Shown here: in pieces, positions 41,964 to 50,056 of the stretch | How the letters are laid out: every line of letters starts with the position of its first letter | Position numbering within the stretch: position 1 is the first letter of the stretch | Origin: CAVPJW01 sp963705525 | GTDB lineage: Bacteria > Acidobacteriota > Vicinamibacteria > Vicinamibacterales > CAVPJW01 | NCBI GenBank assembly: GCA_963705525.1 | Contig: CAVPJW010000004.1 | Span: 1,488,001-1,552,000 of the forward strand | DNA: 64,000 nt | Direction: 5' to 3' | Made by a program: the position numbers and the translations under genes | Notes under the pieces: generated by a model | The model's input: the letters and a program-made list of their open reading frames with translations, nothing else | Database searches by the model: none | What the model was told of the DNA's origin: nothing

Positions 41964-43526
41964 CTAGGGCTGGTTGCCAGCCTGCGACGGCTCCTCCGGG
42001 CGCTGGAACGTGCTGAGCGGCAGCTTGTTCACTTCGTCGATGATCTTCGCGTAGGCGCGCGTCGACGCTTCGAGACCGGTCCACGGCACGGTCTGGGGCG
42101 TTTCCAGATCGGTATGGAAGTAATGGTAGTACTCACCCGTGTCGATTCCCGGGACGAACCGGTAGAACGAGCTCATGTCGCTCGCCGGCGGCGTCGGGTT
42201 GGGATAGAGGTCCATCGTCACGCCGAATTGCTTGAACGCGTTCGTGGCGATCTTCTGAAGCTCGGGACGCGACGGACCGCCTGCATACCATTGCTGCGGC
42301 ATGTAGGTGTTGCCCCAGACGATCTCGTTCGCGTCGTAGTAGCGCGGACGCGACTGCGTCTGAACCGTGGAAGGATGCTCGATGTTAATCGCGAGCGCGG
42401 TCCTGGCGAAGAACTTCTGTCGATTGTCGGTCAGCCACGTGTTGCCGACCATCGATCCGTCGCCTCCGCCGTAGTTGTGGTGACCTTCGAGCGCGATGAA
42501 GATCATCGTCCGGCGACGCTCGGACCGAGGAATCTTCGCGTAGTGCTCGGCCAGGCCGAGCATCCCGGCGACGCCGCTTGCGTTGTCGCCCGACGCGTCG
42601 AACCAGCCGTCGCGATGGGCCATGATGCAGACCGTCTCGTCGGTTGCGCCCGGCAGCGTGCCCCAGATCTGCGCGGTCTTCAGGTTCGGTACCCGTTGGA
42701 CCGCGAGCTTCACCTTCACGCGAGCGGACTGCCCGGGCGGCATCGCGGCGATGATATCGCGCGCCGCTGTGCCGTCATCGTGCGCGACGGTGAACGCCGG
42801 GGCCTTCGTTCCGGATGGGTACGCCTGATACCGCGCGTTGCCCGGAAGCATGTTGACTTCGAGAATCGCGGCGGCGCCCTTTTCATCGGCCCGCCGCACC
42901 GCATCCTCATCCGGACCGCCGAGCATGGTGAACACGAAGACCGCTTTCCCCTTCACGTCCCTGCCGGCGAAGTCCGCCTCGCTCCCCAGGCCGACGTACA
43001 CCGCCTCGAGGTCCAGTCCCTCAGGCGGCGTCCCCACCGCGGCGTAATCGGGCTGCGCCGATTCAAGTGAGATGCTCTTTCCTGTACCGGTCACCGTGAC
43101 TTCCCACGATTCCGCAAACCACTGGGGCTTGAGATCGAACGGCTGGCTGTGGACGTCGCTCAGCCCGGCGGCCTTGAACCTGGCCAGCATCCAATCGGCA
43201 TCCTCGGCGTCCGCGGAGCTGCCGATGATGCGCCCCCAGAACTTCGGATGTCCCGCATCGCGATACCTGCGGGCGATGTTCGCCTGTTCGACGACGTATT
43301 TGTGCATATGCTTGCCGTCGATGTCCGCGTAGATGTCCTGACCTGCCGGGAGCGGGAATCGTATGAACATCTCTTCCAGCATCGCCAGAGGCATGCTCGC
43401 AGGCGATGGATTGCGCGGCGCCGGCGCCGGCCCCTCCCACTGTTGCGCCATGATCGCCCGCCCACCCACCGTCATGACGACAAAGGCGGCCCCGATCGCG
43501 GCAAAACCGAGAAGTCTTCTTCGCAT
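41964..43526 (-). CDS. Secreted M28-family peptidase homologue B, 520 aa
   Basis: A clear paralogue of homologue A over its whole length: signal peptide MRRRLLGFAAIGAAFVVMTVGG, PA-like insert, AHRDGWFDASGDNASGVAGM, LEGHHNYGGGDGS in place of GEE, INIEHPS, and FHTDLETPQTVPWTGLEA. ATG 43526 follows GGGAGG at eight bases. It starts 16 bases after the ccr stop, so it may be read from the synthetase-ccr transcript. A peptidase or amidohydrolase role is likely but the changed active site makes this uncertain. Confidence 0.85.
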   Translation of the reverse strand: MRRRLLGFAAIGAAFVVMTVGGRAIMAQQWEGPAPAPRNPSPASMPLAMLEEMFIRFPLPAGQDIYADIDGKHMHKYVVEQANIARRYRDAGHPKFWGRIIGSSADAEDADWMLARFKAAGLSDVHSQPFDLKPQWFAESWEVTVTGTGKSISLESAQPDYAAVGTPPEGLDLEAVYVGLGSEADFAGRDVKGKAVFVFTMLGGPDEDAVRRADEKGAAAILEVNMLPGNARYQAYPSGTKAPAFTVAHDDGTAARDIIAAMPPGQSARVKVKLAVQRVPNLKTAQIWGTLPGATDETVCIMAHRDGWFDASGDNASGVAGMLGLAEHYAKIPRSERRRTMIFIALEGHHNYGGGDGSMVGNTWLTDNRQKFFARTALAINIEHPSTVQTQSRPRYYDANEIVWGNTYMPQQWYAGGPSRPELQKIATNAFKQFGVTMDLYPNPTPPASDMSSFYRFVPGIDTGEYYHYFHTDLETPQTVPWTGLEASTRAYAKIIDEVNKLPLSTFQRPEEPSQAGNQP

Positions 43527-43542
43527 GTGAACTGCCTCCCGG

Positions 43543-44811
43543 CTACGCACGCACCGCCTGTGCCCGCGCGACCGCTGACGCACCCGTCCCCGGCTGAACG
43601 GCGTTGACGAGGACGCCCATGTTTCCGAACGGATGTTTGTTCTCGAGCATCAACTGATGACACTCCGGCAACTCGTCGAATTGATACGTGTGCGAGAGGC
43701 AAGGATCCATCCGGCCGCTGGCGATCAGGGCCGTCACGGCTGCCGCCTGCTCATCATTCGACAGGTGGCTCCCCTGGAACCGCTTCTGCCGCATCCAGTG
43801 ATACCGAAGATCCATTGTCACGTTGTAGCCGGTCGTCCCGGCGCAGATGACGACCATGCCGCCCGTGGCGCACACGAAGATCGAAGTCGGGAGAGTGGCT
43901 TCCCCGGGATGCTCGAACACAATGCGCGGGCTCGCCTTCTCACCGAGCACGTCCCAGATCGCTTTGCCGAACGCCCGGGCTCCCTTGGCCCACTCCCCGT
44001 ACTCGGCGGCCTTGTTCGTATCCGGCATCGGGCCCCAGTGCGTGAAGTTGTTGCGATTGATCACGCCGACCGCGCCGTGGGCCATGCAGAACGCTCGCTT
44101 CGCCTCGTCGGAGATCACCGCGATGGCGCGGCCGCCGAACGCGTGCGTGACGCCGAGCGCCATGCTGCCGAGCCCGCCGGCGGCTCCCCACACGAGCACG
44201 GGATCGCCGGGCTCGAGGGTGTTGCCCGCCCATCCCATCAACATGCGATACGCGGTCGACGCGCAGAGCAGAAAGCAGCCGGCTTCCTCCCACGTGAGCC
44301 GCGGCGGTTTCGGCAGGCACTGGTGGGCCTGCGCCCGCGCGAACTGGCAGTAGCTGCCGTAGTTGGTCTGGTAGCCCCAGATCCGTGTGCTCTCTGCGAG
44401 CATTGGGTCCTTGCCTGACAAGACCCACGGGTCATCCGGCCGCCACCAGCCGCTGTGCACGATGACTTCGTCGCCGACCGTGACGTTCCTGACCTTGTCG
44501 CCGACGGCCCAGACGATGCCCGAGCAGTCGCTGCCACCGGCATGGAAATCCTCGGGCTCTCCGAGCCGCTGGCGGTCGGCGATGACATCAACCGGCGTTC
44601 CGAGCGCCGCCCAGACATTGTTGTAGTTGATGCCGGATGCCATCACGTAGACGAGCACTTCTTCGGCGCCAATCGCCGGGGTCGGCAGAATCTCGCGGCG
44701 CCAAGCGGTGCGCGGCGGACCAAACCGGTCCTGCCGCACGGCGAATGCGTGCATCCGGCGCGGCACTTCGCCGAGCGGCGGCTTATCACCCAAATCGAAC
44801 AAGTCAGACAT
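43543..44811 (-). CDS. ccr: Crotonyl-CoA carboxylase/reductase, 422 aa
   Basis: An MDR-superfamily enzyme with Ccr-type motifs: MASGINYNNVWAALG, HAGGSDCSGIVWAVGDKV, VIVHSGWWRPDDPWVLSGKDPM, WGYQTNYGSYCQFARAQAHQ, TAYRMLMGWAGNTLEPGDPVLVWGAAGGLGSMALG and FVCATGGMVVICAGTTGYN. Ccr reductively carboxylates crotonyl-CoA to ethylmalonyl-CoA with NADPH, as in the ethylmalonyl-CoA pathway or for polyketide extender units. ATG 44811 (MSDLFDLGDKPP) follows GGGAGG. The upstream acyl-CoA synthetase gene suggests short-chain acid assimilation. Confidence 0.9.
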   Translation of the reverse strand: MSDLFDLGDKPPLGEVPRRMHAFAVRQDRFGPPRTAWRREILPTPAIGAEEVLVYVMASGINYNNVWAALGTPVDVIADRQRLGEPEDFHAGGSDCSGIVWAVGDKVRNVTVGDEVIVHSGWWRPDDPWVLSGKDPMLAESTRIWGYQTNYGSYCQFARAQAHQCLPKPPRLTWEEAGCFLLCASTAYRMLMGWAGNTLEPGDPVLVWGAAGGLGSMALGVTHAFGGRAIAVISDEAKRAFCMAHGAVGVINRNNFTHWGPMPDTNKAAEYGEWAKGARAFGKAIWDVLGEKASPRIVFEHPGEATLPTSIFVCATGGMVVICAGTTGYNVTMDLRYHWMRQKRFQGSHLSNDEQAAAVTALIASGRMDPCLSHTYQFDELPECHQLMLENKHPFGNMGVLVNAVQPGTGASAVARAQAVRA

Positions 44812-44871
44812 GAGTCCTCCCGCGGGTCCATCCCAGGCGACAACCTGGAGGCCCGACAACACTCGCGAACG

Positions 44872-46797
44872 TCAGGAAACGCCGGCCGAGGGAGGCGTCA
44901 GTTCGGCTTTGATTTGCCGCCATGCCTGCCGCGCCTCATCCACCGAGCCTTCGTCTTCGATGGTGGTGATGTCGCCGGGATCGCGGTCGAGTGTCACCGC
45001 CCTCAACACGCGCCGCATGATTTTTCCGCTGCGCGTCTTGGGCAGCATCGTCACGAAATTAAGGTCGCCGATGACGACGATGGGCCCCAGCTCGTGCCGC
45101 ACGACCTGCAGCAACGCCTTCCGCAGCTCCTCAGACGGAGCGTGATCGTTCTTGAGGAGCACGAACGCCGCGATGACCTCGCCGCGCATCTCGTCCGGTC
45201 GTCCGATCACGCCGCATTCTGCAACGGCCGGATGTTTCAGGAACGCCGATTCGACCTCGATCGTGCCGATGCGGTGGCCGGCGATCTTGATGATCTCGTC
45301 GGCGCGACCAGCAAACCACACGTAGCCGTCCTCATCGATATGCGCGGAGTCGCCTGTGTAGTACACGTTCGGGATTCGTTCCCAATAATCGCGGCCGTAT
45401 CGTTCGGGTTCACCCCAGAGCCCGGGCGTGAGTCCCGGGAACGGGCGCTTCAGGACCATGATCCCCTTCTCGCCGGGCGGAACGGGCTTGCCGTCCAAGG
45501 TCATCACCGCCGCCTCGATGCCTGGCAGGGGAATGCCCGCCGAGCCCGGCTTGATCGGCATCAGGCAGATGCCGTACGGGTTGCCGAAGACCGGCCCACC
45601 GGTCTCGGTCTGCCACATGTGGTCGATGACGGGAACACGATTCTCGAGAATCGTATTCTGCAGCCAGTCCCATGCCGCAGGGTTCAGCACCTCGCCGGCA
45701 CACACGACGCGCTCGAGGCGCGCGTGATCGACACTGCGGAGCGGGCCGTCGCCGTACCTCATGAGGGCGCGAACCGCCGTCGGCGACGTGAAGATGCCGG
45801 TCGCTCCGAATTCCTCCACGACGACGCGCCAGTTTGCTTCCGCATGCGGGTAATCCAGCGCACCCTCGAAGACGACCGTCGTCGCCCCTGTGAGCAGCGG
45901 CGCATACACCATGTACCAGTGGCCGACGATCCACCCGATGTCCGACGTGGCCCACCACACGTCGCTCGGCCGGAGACCGAAGCACCAGCGTCCCATGCTC
46001 GTGATGTGCACCTGGTAGCCGCCGTGCGTGTGAATGGCAAGCTTCGGCTTCGCGGTGGTGCCGGAAGTAGCGAGAATGAACGCGGGCTCGTTGGCTTCCA
46101 ACGCCACGTAGCCGCCGTCGTGGCCGTCGCCGCCGGCGAGAAACGCGTCCCACGACATGTCGCGGTCCTGAGCCGGCATCGGCCGCGCCGGATCGCGCCG
46201 CCACACGATCACCCGCTCGACCGACTCGCCGCCGTTCTGTACGGCCTCGTCGACAATCGGCCTGAGCGGCACGTCCTTGCCTTTGCGATACGTGACGTCC
46301 GCGGTGAATACAAATCGCGAGCCGCTGGCCTGGATTCGATCGCTCAGCGCCTGGGCGCCGAAGCCCGCGAAGATGACTGAATGGATCGCGCCGATGCGCA
46401 CGCAGGCGAGCATCAGCACGATCGCTTCCGGCGAGGTCGGCATGTAGATGGTCACGCGGTCGCCCTGCCGCACGCCGATTCCGCGCAGCGCCGCCGCCAC
46501 GCGTGTCACCTGACGGAGCAGCTCCGCGTAGGTGAACACCGCGCGTTCGCCGCGCTCGTTCACGTAGATGAGCGCCGCACGGCCGCCCCGTCCGAGGTCA
46601 ACGTGATGGTCGAGCGCGTTGTACGAGAGATTTGTCTCGGCGCCCACAAACCAGCGGAACGTGGGCGCGCGATCTTCGAACACCCGGTCCCAGCGGCGAA
46701 GCCACGGAACGTCCCCGGCCGCGCGCGCCCAGAAGCCTTCCGGATCGCGCGACGCGTCGTCCAGCATGCGGGACACCATGGGGCTGGCAAGCTTCAC
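44872..46797 (-). CDS. Acetyl/propionyl-CoA synthetase (AMP-forming), 641 aa
   Basis: An ANL-superfamily ligase: the N-terminal ACAS extension, VIFAGFGAQALSDRI, P-loop ILATSGTTAKPKLAIHTHGGY, SDIGWIVGHWYMVYAPLLTGATTVVFEG, QTETGGPVFG, YYTGDSAHIDEDGYVWFAGRADEIIKIAGHRIG and the C-terminal lysine region LPKTRSGKIMRR. It activates acetate or a related short acid to acyl-CoA; the chain length cannot be read with certainty. GTG 46797 follows GAGGAG. It is first in an operon-like array with ccr. Confidence 0.92.
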   Translation of the reverse strand: MKLASPMVSRMLDDASRDPEGFWARAAGDVPWLRRWDRVFEDRAPTFRWFVGAETNLSYNALDHHVDLGRGGRAALIYVNERGERAVFTYAELLRQVTRVAAALRGIGVRQGDRVTIYMPTSPEAIVLMLACVRIGAIHSVIFAGFGAQALSDRIQASGSRFVFTADVTYRKGKDVPLRPIVDEAVQNGGESVERVIVWRRDPARPMPAQDRDMSWDAFLAGGDGHDGGYVALEANEPAFILATSGTTAKPKLAIHTHGGYQVHITSMGRWCFGLRPSDVWWATSDIGWIVGHWYMVYAPLLTGATTVVFEGALDYPHAEANWRVVVEEFGATGIFTSPTAVRALMRYGDGPLRSVDHARLERVVCAGEVLNPAAWDWLQNTILENRVPVIDHMWQTETGGPVFGNPYGICLMPIKPGSAGIPLPGIEAAVMTLDGKPVPPGEKGIMVLKRPFPGLTPGLWGEPERYGRDYWERIPNVYYTGDSAHIDEDGYVWFAGRADEIIKIAGHRIGTIEVESAFLKHPAVAECGVIGRPDEMRGEVIAAFVLLKNDHAPSEELRKALLQVVRHELGPIVVIGDLNFVTMLPKTRSGKIMRRVLRAVTLDRDPGDITTIEDEGSVDEARQAWRQIKAELTPPSAGVS

Positions 46798-46923
46798 ATC
46801 AAGCTCCTCGGGAGTTCGCCAAGGCCGAACGCTATCTTAGACGCGCGCTCGTGGGCTCACAAGTCGGCGAACGCCCCAGCGGCCCCGACGATCAGACAGC
46901 ACGTAAGAGCCTTGCCACTCGAA

Positions 46924-46995
46924 CGAAATCATCTCCGGCTTGTCTGGAAACGGAGCATAGGAAAAGCTCATTCCCATGCAGGCCCGAGCGCCGAG
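46924..46995 (-). pseudogene. Possible aldo/keto reductase N-terminal remnant
   Basis: On the minus strand, about 24 codons read LGARACMGMSFSYAPFPDKP followed by EMIS. This resembles the aldo/keto reductase opening (GLGCMGMS..YGP..D..EMI). The sequence after it no longer matches the family. It lies between the synthetase start and the tRNA gene and suggests gene loss at this locus. Confidence 0.35.
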
Positions 46996-47062
46996 ACTTC
47001 CGTTCGTTGACCGATGCGGAGTCGGCGCGCTACCATTGAGGTTCCGACCGTCCCAACAGAGT

Positions 47063-47138
47063 GGGCCAGTAGCGCAGTTGGGAGCGCGCATGAATGGCAT
47101 TCATGAGGTCACCGGTTCGATCCCGGTCTGGTCCACCA
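47063..47138 (+). tRNA. tRNA-Ala (anticodon GGC)
   Basis: A full cloverleaf: acceptor GGGCCAG/CTGGTCC with the alanine identity pair G3-U70, D-arm GCGC...GCGC, anticodon stem CATGA/TCATG with loop ATGGCAT (anticodon GGC), variable loop AGGTC, T-arm ACCGG-TTCGATC-CCGGT, discriminator A and encoded CCA. It reads GCC codons. Its last 16 bases recur at 50057-50072. Confidence 0.97.
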
Positions 47139-47140
47139 AC
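47125..47140 (+). repeat. Candidate attachment-site repeat, left copy (tRNA 3' end)
   Basis: GGTCTGGTCCACCAAC at the 3' end of tRNA-Ala plus two bases is identical to 50057-50072. Integrative elements commonly use tRNA 3' ends; no integrase gene is present between the copies. Confidence 0.6.
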
Positions 47141-47229
47141 CTTCGCTCACGCTTGCAAAAGAGAGCGTGAGCTATGGTTGGCAAGCCACGCGAAGGTTGT
47201 CCACCGTAGCGCGAAGCGCGAAGGTGGAC
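47137..47229. repeat. REP-like hairpin cluster next to the tRNA
   Basis: Three nested or adjacent palindromes: a 10-bp outer stem CAACCTTCGC (47137-47146) with GCGAAGGTTG (47190-47199); an inner 9-bp stem GCTCACGCT (47145-47153) with AGCGTGAGC (47164-47172); and GTCCACC (47199-47205) with GGTGGAC (47223-47229) enclosing GCGC-GAA-GCGC. The outer stem starts inside the tRNA CCA end. Such hairpins just upstream of a small nuclease gene suggest a mobile unit. Confidence 0.7.
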
Positions 47230-47360
47230 GGTTGGCAGAATCTGCCCGATTCTTTCCGTCGCTTTTCTCAGAATTCCGCCCGGTCAGTTCACGCCTGTTG
47301 GCTTTCCACGATTCGTGATGCACGCAGGTTCCGGCGTGTGCCTTGCACCAGCCGTCAGGC

Positions 47361-47615
47361 GTGGTCATCGCGAAATGCATCGTCTACGTCCTAAGAAACG
47401 GCAGTGAACCACCTCGCTACTATACCGGGCTGACGTCGAATCTCTCGGCCAGAGTGGAAGCTCACAATGCGGGTCAGTGCTCGCATACGGCCTCCGGTCG
47501 CCCATGGATGGTCGATGTCGCCGTGGAGTTCGCAGACGAAAAACGGGCGGTGGCGTTTGAGCGGTATCTGAAGTCTGGTTCTGGTGTTGCGTTCGCGATG
47601 CGCCATTTGCGATAA
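47361..47615 (+). CDS. GIY-YIG nuclease domain protein, 84 aa
   Basis: A compact GIY-YIG (UvrC-type) nuclease: CIVYVLRNG, RYYTGLTSNLSARVEAHNAG, then HTASGRPWMV, an EFADEKRAVAFERYLKSGSG helix region and a C-terminal MRHL. The YYTGLT strand and RVEAHNAG provide the family tyrosine/arginine positions, and the glutamate of FERYLK is the likely metal ligand. GTG 47361 is chosen; TTG 47343 is possible. Small GIY-YIG genes of this kind occur as probable selfish elements; here it follows hairpins abutting a tRNA gene. Confidence 0.82.
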   Translation: MVIAKCIVYVLRNGSEPPRYYTGLTSNLSARVEAHNAGQCSHTASGRPWMVDVAVEFADEKRAVAFERYLKSGSGVAFAMRHLR

Positions 47616-47898
47616 CCGAACGTGGCAATTCATGATTCATGGGAAGTCGTTGTGGCCAGCGTGGTTCAGTTCGTGCCGCCTATCGACGGGAGTGCTACCT
47701 ATGGCACCGTGGAAGTCCATCCGGACCCATCGACGGGCCGTGGATCGAGGGATTCGTCCTCGATCACCACGTGATCTCGAGCCGTCTGGTCAACGTCTTC
47801 GAAGTGTCGCTTGTTGAAGGAATCCTCCAGATTACGCTGAATCGAAAAGAGCATCAGCGTCCTTTGGCCCCCTCGCGGCGGATGTGCACGTTTCCGAA
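47616..47898. other. Gap with degenerate repeat and possible decayed coding remnant
   Basis: GAACGTGGCAATTCATGATT near the start recalls the GAACGTGGCAGTTCTTAG words before repeat copy 2. From about 47652 a frame reads VVQFVPPIDGSATYGTVEVH and, after a one-frame change near 47735, continues GPWIEGFVLDHHVISSRLVN. This looks like a frameshifted gene fragment that I cannot assign to a family. Confidence 0.4.
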
Positions 47899-49254
47899 TC
47901 ACCGCTGCGCCGACAACACCACTCTGAGCGGTGCTACGTCGCCACCAATGACGAATGGCCCAACGGTACCAGCAACCTTCTGACGCTGACCTTCATTCCT
48001 GAAGGAGGCGCGAGCGATGTAGCTAAGACCCTCGTGAACGAGAAAATCAAAGGTGCCGTCTGGTCCAGTCTTGATTCCAACGGCTACCTGTCGAAACCTG
48101 GCGATGCCATCCGACAACGAGATGAAAGCGCCCGAAGCGGGGGTACCGTCCTCAAAAACCACCGTGCCGACCAGATGGTGGGAACGTCTGGCTGGCGGTA
48201 GTGTCATCGGCTCGAGTTCACGTTCCTGACCACCTTCCAGCTGAACGATCGTCGCTCCTGAGGCATCTTGGATACCGGGGTGAAACGTCGTTGGGAAGAT
48301 CTCCTTGGCGTCCATTCTTCTGATCAGGTCGACGCCGACGACGTATCGCCCGGGTGGCACCTCAGTAAGTTCGAATCGGCCTCCCGAATCGGTGGATGTC
48401 CTCAGCACTGAGATATTCCCACCTTTGCCGATGGCTTCGGCGGACATCAGCTCCACAGGAATCTCGGCGCCCGATCCACCCTCTTGAGGCCGCCGGAGTA
48501 CGCCTCTGATGCGCCCGTCAAACCTCACACTCCAATCAAGCACGGCGCATGCTCGCGCGTCCGGCAACTCGATGGAATGCTGCAAATACTTGTTGGAGAA
48601 CCCAGGCGGTGGCAGAAATGTGACTTCGTATTTCCCCGGCGGCACCTTCACGTCATATCGACCCGCATCATCTGTCCACGTGTCGAGGAGTTGGCCCATG
48701 CCGCTGACGTTAACGCGAAGGTTTGGCACAGGACCATAATTTCGTGGCTGCTTAGTCGACAGGTCACGCTCCCAGTGGGTGACGGTTCCATAGAGACGTG
48801 CACGATCGCTGGGCGCTGAAAGCGTTTGGAAAAACTGAAGGTCCTCGGCGGCGTCTGCCAATGGTCTCGTCCTGGAGCAAATTCCAGTGACTAGTTCCGT
48901 ACCCTTGCGGTTTGCGTAGACAAGATACCGCTCTCCCGGTTTGAAGCCGTAGCCACACGCAGGGCCACTACCCGCTGTGAGCACAGTTACGTTCGACACC
49001 TGAAGGCCGCGGAACGGCACCACAGTGTCGAACTCCACTCGAACCGTTTGCGGAATCCGCATTTCGCCCGGCCGAAGTGGCGGTCCGTCCTCCGGCAGCG
49101 GAACGATGCTGCGGACCGTGCCTGCGAACACGGCGTCGACCTGGAAGGCGTTCTGACAGGGAGGACCGCCCGCTGCACACTCGCAAGCCGAGACGTCTCT
49201 GGCTGACGCCAGGGTCAGCACCGTCAGTCCAATCAAGAGCCGTGAAAGTCGCAT
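47899..49254 (-). CDS. Secreted protein with carboxypeptidase-regulatory-like domains, 451 aa
   Basis: A signal peptide (MRLSRLLIGLTVLTLASA) is followed by a Cys-rich N-terminal segment CECAAGGPPC...VDAVFAGTVRSIV...CGYGFKPGERYLVYA, resembling netrin/TIMP-like domains of secreted bacterial proteins. Several CarboxypepD_reg/Ig-like repeats follow (DDAGRYDVKVPPGKYEVTF; DSGGRFELTEVPPGRYVVGV; GTVVFEDGTPASGAFISLSD). It is probably an extracytoplasmic binding or structural protein. It sits alone within the interval bounded by the tRNA 3'-end repeats, and its base composition looks less GC-rich than neighbours. Confidence 0.85.
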   Translation of the reverse strand: MRLSRLLIGLTVLTLASARDVSACECAAGGPPCQNAFQVDAVFAGTVRSIVPLPEDGPPLRPGEMRIPQTVRVEFDTVVPFRGLQVSNVTVLTAGSGPACGYGFKPGERYLVYANRKGTELVTGICSRTRPLADAAEDLQFFQTLSAPSDRARLYGTVTHWERDLSTKQPRNYGPVPNLRVNVSGMGQLLDTWTDDAGRYDVKVPPGKYEVTFLPPPGFSNKYLQHSIELPDARACAVLDWSVRFDGRIRGVLRRPQEGGSGAEIPVELMSAEAIGKGGNISVLRTSTDSGGRFELTEVPPGRYVVGVDLIRRMDAKEIFPTTFHPGIQDASGATIVQLEGGQERELEPMTLPPARRSHHLVGTVVFEDGTPASGAFISLSDGIARFRQVAVGIKTGPDGTFDFLVHEGLSYIARASFRNEGQRQKVAGTVGPFVIGGDVAPLRVVLSAQR

Positions 49255-49436
49255 CCTTGCCTCTGACGAGAAGGAAACCGGACTAACGGAACCGTAACCA
49301 AGATCACGTCCAACCGTCGGGAACGACTCATTATCGCAAACAATGAGCCGACGCCCTTCTCAACGATGCATACTGAGGTCCGCGGCGGCGACCGACGAGG
49401 TCAGACCATCCTCGGGAGCAATGATAAAATCACGTC
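49255..49436. other. Divergent spacer upstream of toxin-antitoxin remnant
   Basis: Contains the promoter region of the secreted protein (minus strand) and, just before 49437, a GATAAAAT box. No gene is supported here. Confidence 0.5.
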
Positions 49437-49690
49437 ATGTCGACGGACGAGCTGCTTGCCGAGGCCCTGCGCCTCACTCGGTTGACCGCGCTCGTGTCGC
49501 GGAGGAACTGCTTTCCAGTCTGGAGGAGTCGGATGAAGAAGTCGCCACGGCATGGGCGACCGAGCTGGAACGGCGTTCCCGAGAGATCGCTGAAGGTCAC
49601 GTTCAGACGATCAGCTGGGAGACCGCGCGGGCCGAGATCCTGAAGGAACTCGAACAGCGACGTGCACCTCGAACTGCTTCCTGCAGGCGC
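49437..49690 (+). pseudogene. Frameshifted addiction-module antitoxin (TIGR02574-like)
   Basis: From ATG 49437 the frame reads MSTDELLAEALRL; the family sequence then continues in a different frame as VDRARVAEELLSSLEESDEE and AWATELERRSREIAEG...ISWETARAEILKELEQRR. Five bases (ACTCG) separate the two parts near 49476-49480, so one base is missing or two are extra. The joined product matches the CHP02574 antitoxin family (about 75 aa). It probably formed a pair with the RelE/ParE-like remnant downstream. Either a real inactivation or a base-call error. Confidence 0.7.
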
Positions 49691-49977
49691 GCGCCGAGCT
49701 TCGCAGTGCCGCGCTTTGGTACGACGCGCGACGCCGAGGATTGGGCGACGAGTTCATCTCTGAGATTTCGGCTTCCCTCGATCGAGTCCGCGACGCGCCG
49801 GAATCGTACCCGGCATGGCCGGGCACGCGGGCAGAACGCCCGCTGATCCGCAAGGCAACCATCCAACGGTTCCCATACGTGATCGCGTTCGAAAAGCACG
49901 AGCAGCACGTGCTCGTCCTGGCGGTCGCTCACGCCAAGCGCCGGCCACTCTACTGGCTCACGCGCACGAACCCTTAA
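49663..49977 (+). pseudogene. Frameshifted RelE/ParE-family toxin
   Basis: GTG 49663 opens a frame reading VHLELLPA; the family sequence continues one frame over as ARAELRSAALWYDARRRGLG, then DEFISEISASLDRVRDAPES, RKATIQRFPYVIAFEKHEQH and VLVLAVAHAKRRPLYW. The AAxWY and RRxGLGxEF patterns and the FPYVIAFE strand are typical of ParE/RelE toxins. The break lies near 49685-49690 and needs removal of one base. TTG 49741 would give only a C-terminal 78-residue piece. The toxin is probably inactive. Confidence 0.7.
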
Positions 49978-50056
49978 GCGAAACTGGGATCATGATGCCC
50001 GACTCAGGCTCTCAAGTTGCCGCATCCAACAGCACCACGCGGTTCCAACTGGCGCT

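Noticed and set aside
47137..47229. Hairpins considered as a CRISPR array or tRNA terminator
   Set aside because: The repeats are palindromic, of unequal length and not regularly spaced, so not CRISPR. No T-run follows the stems, so a simple intrinsic terminator is not supported.
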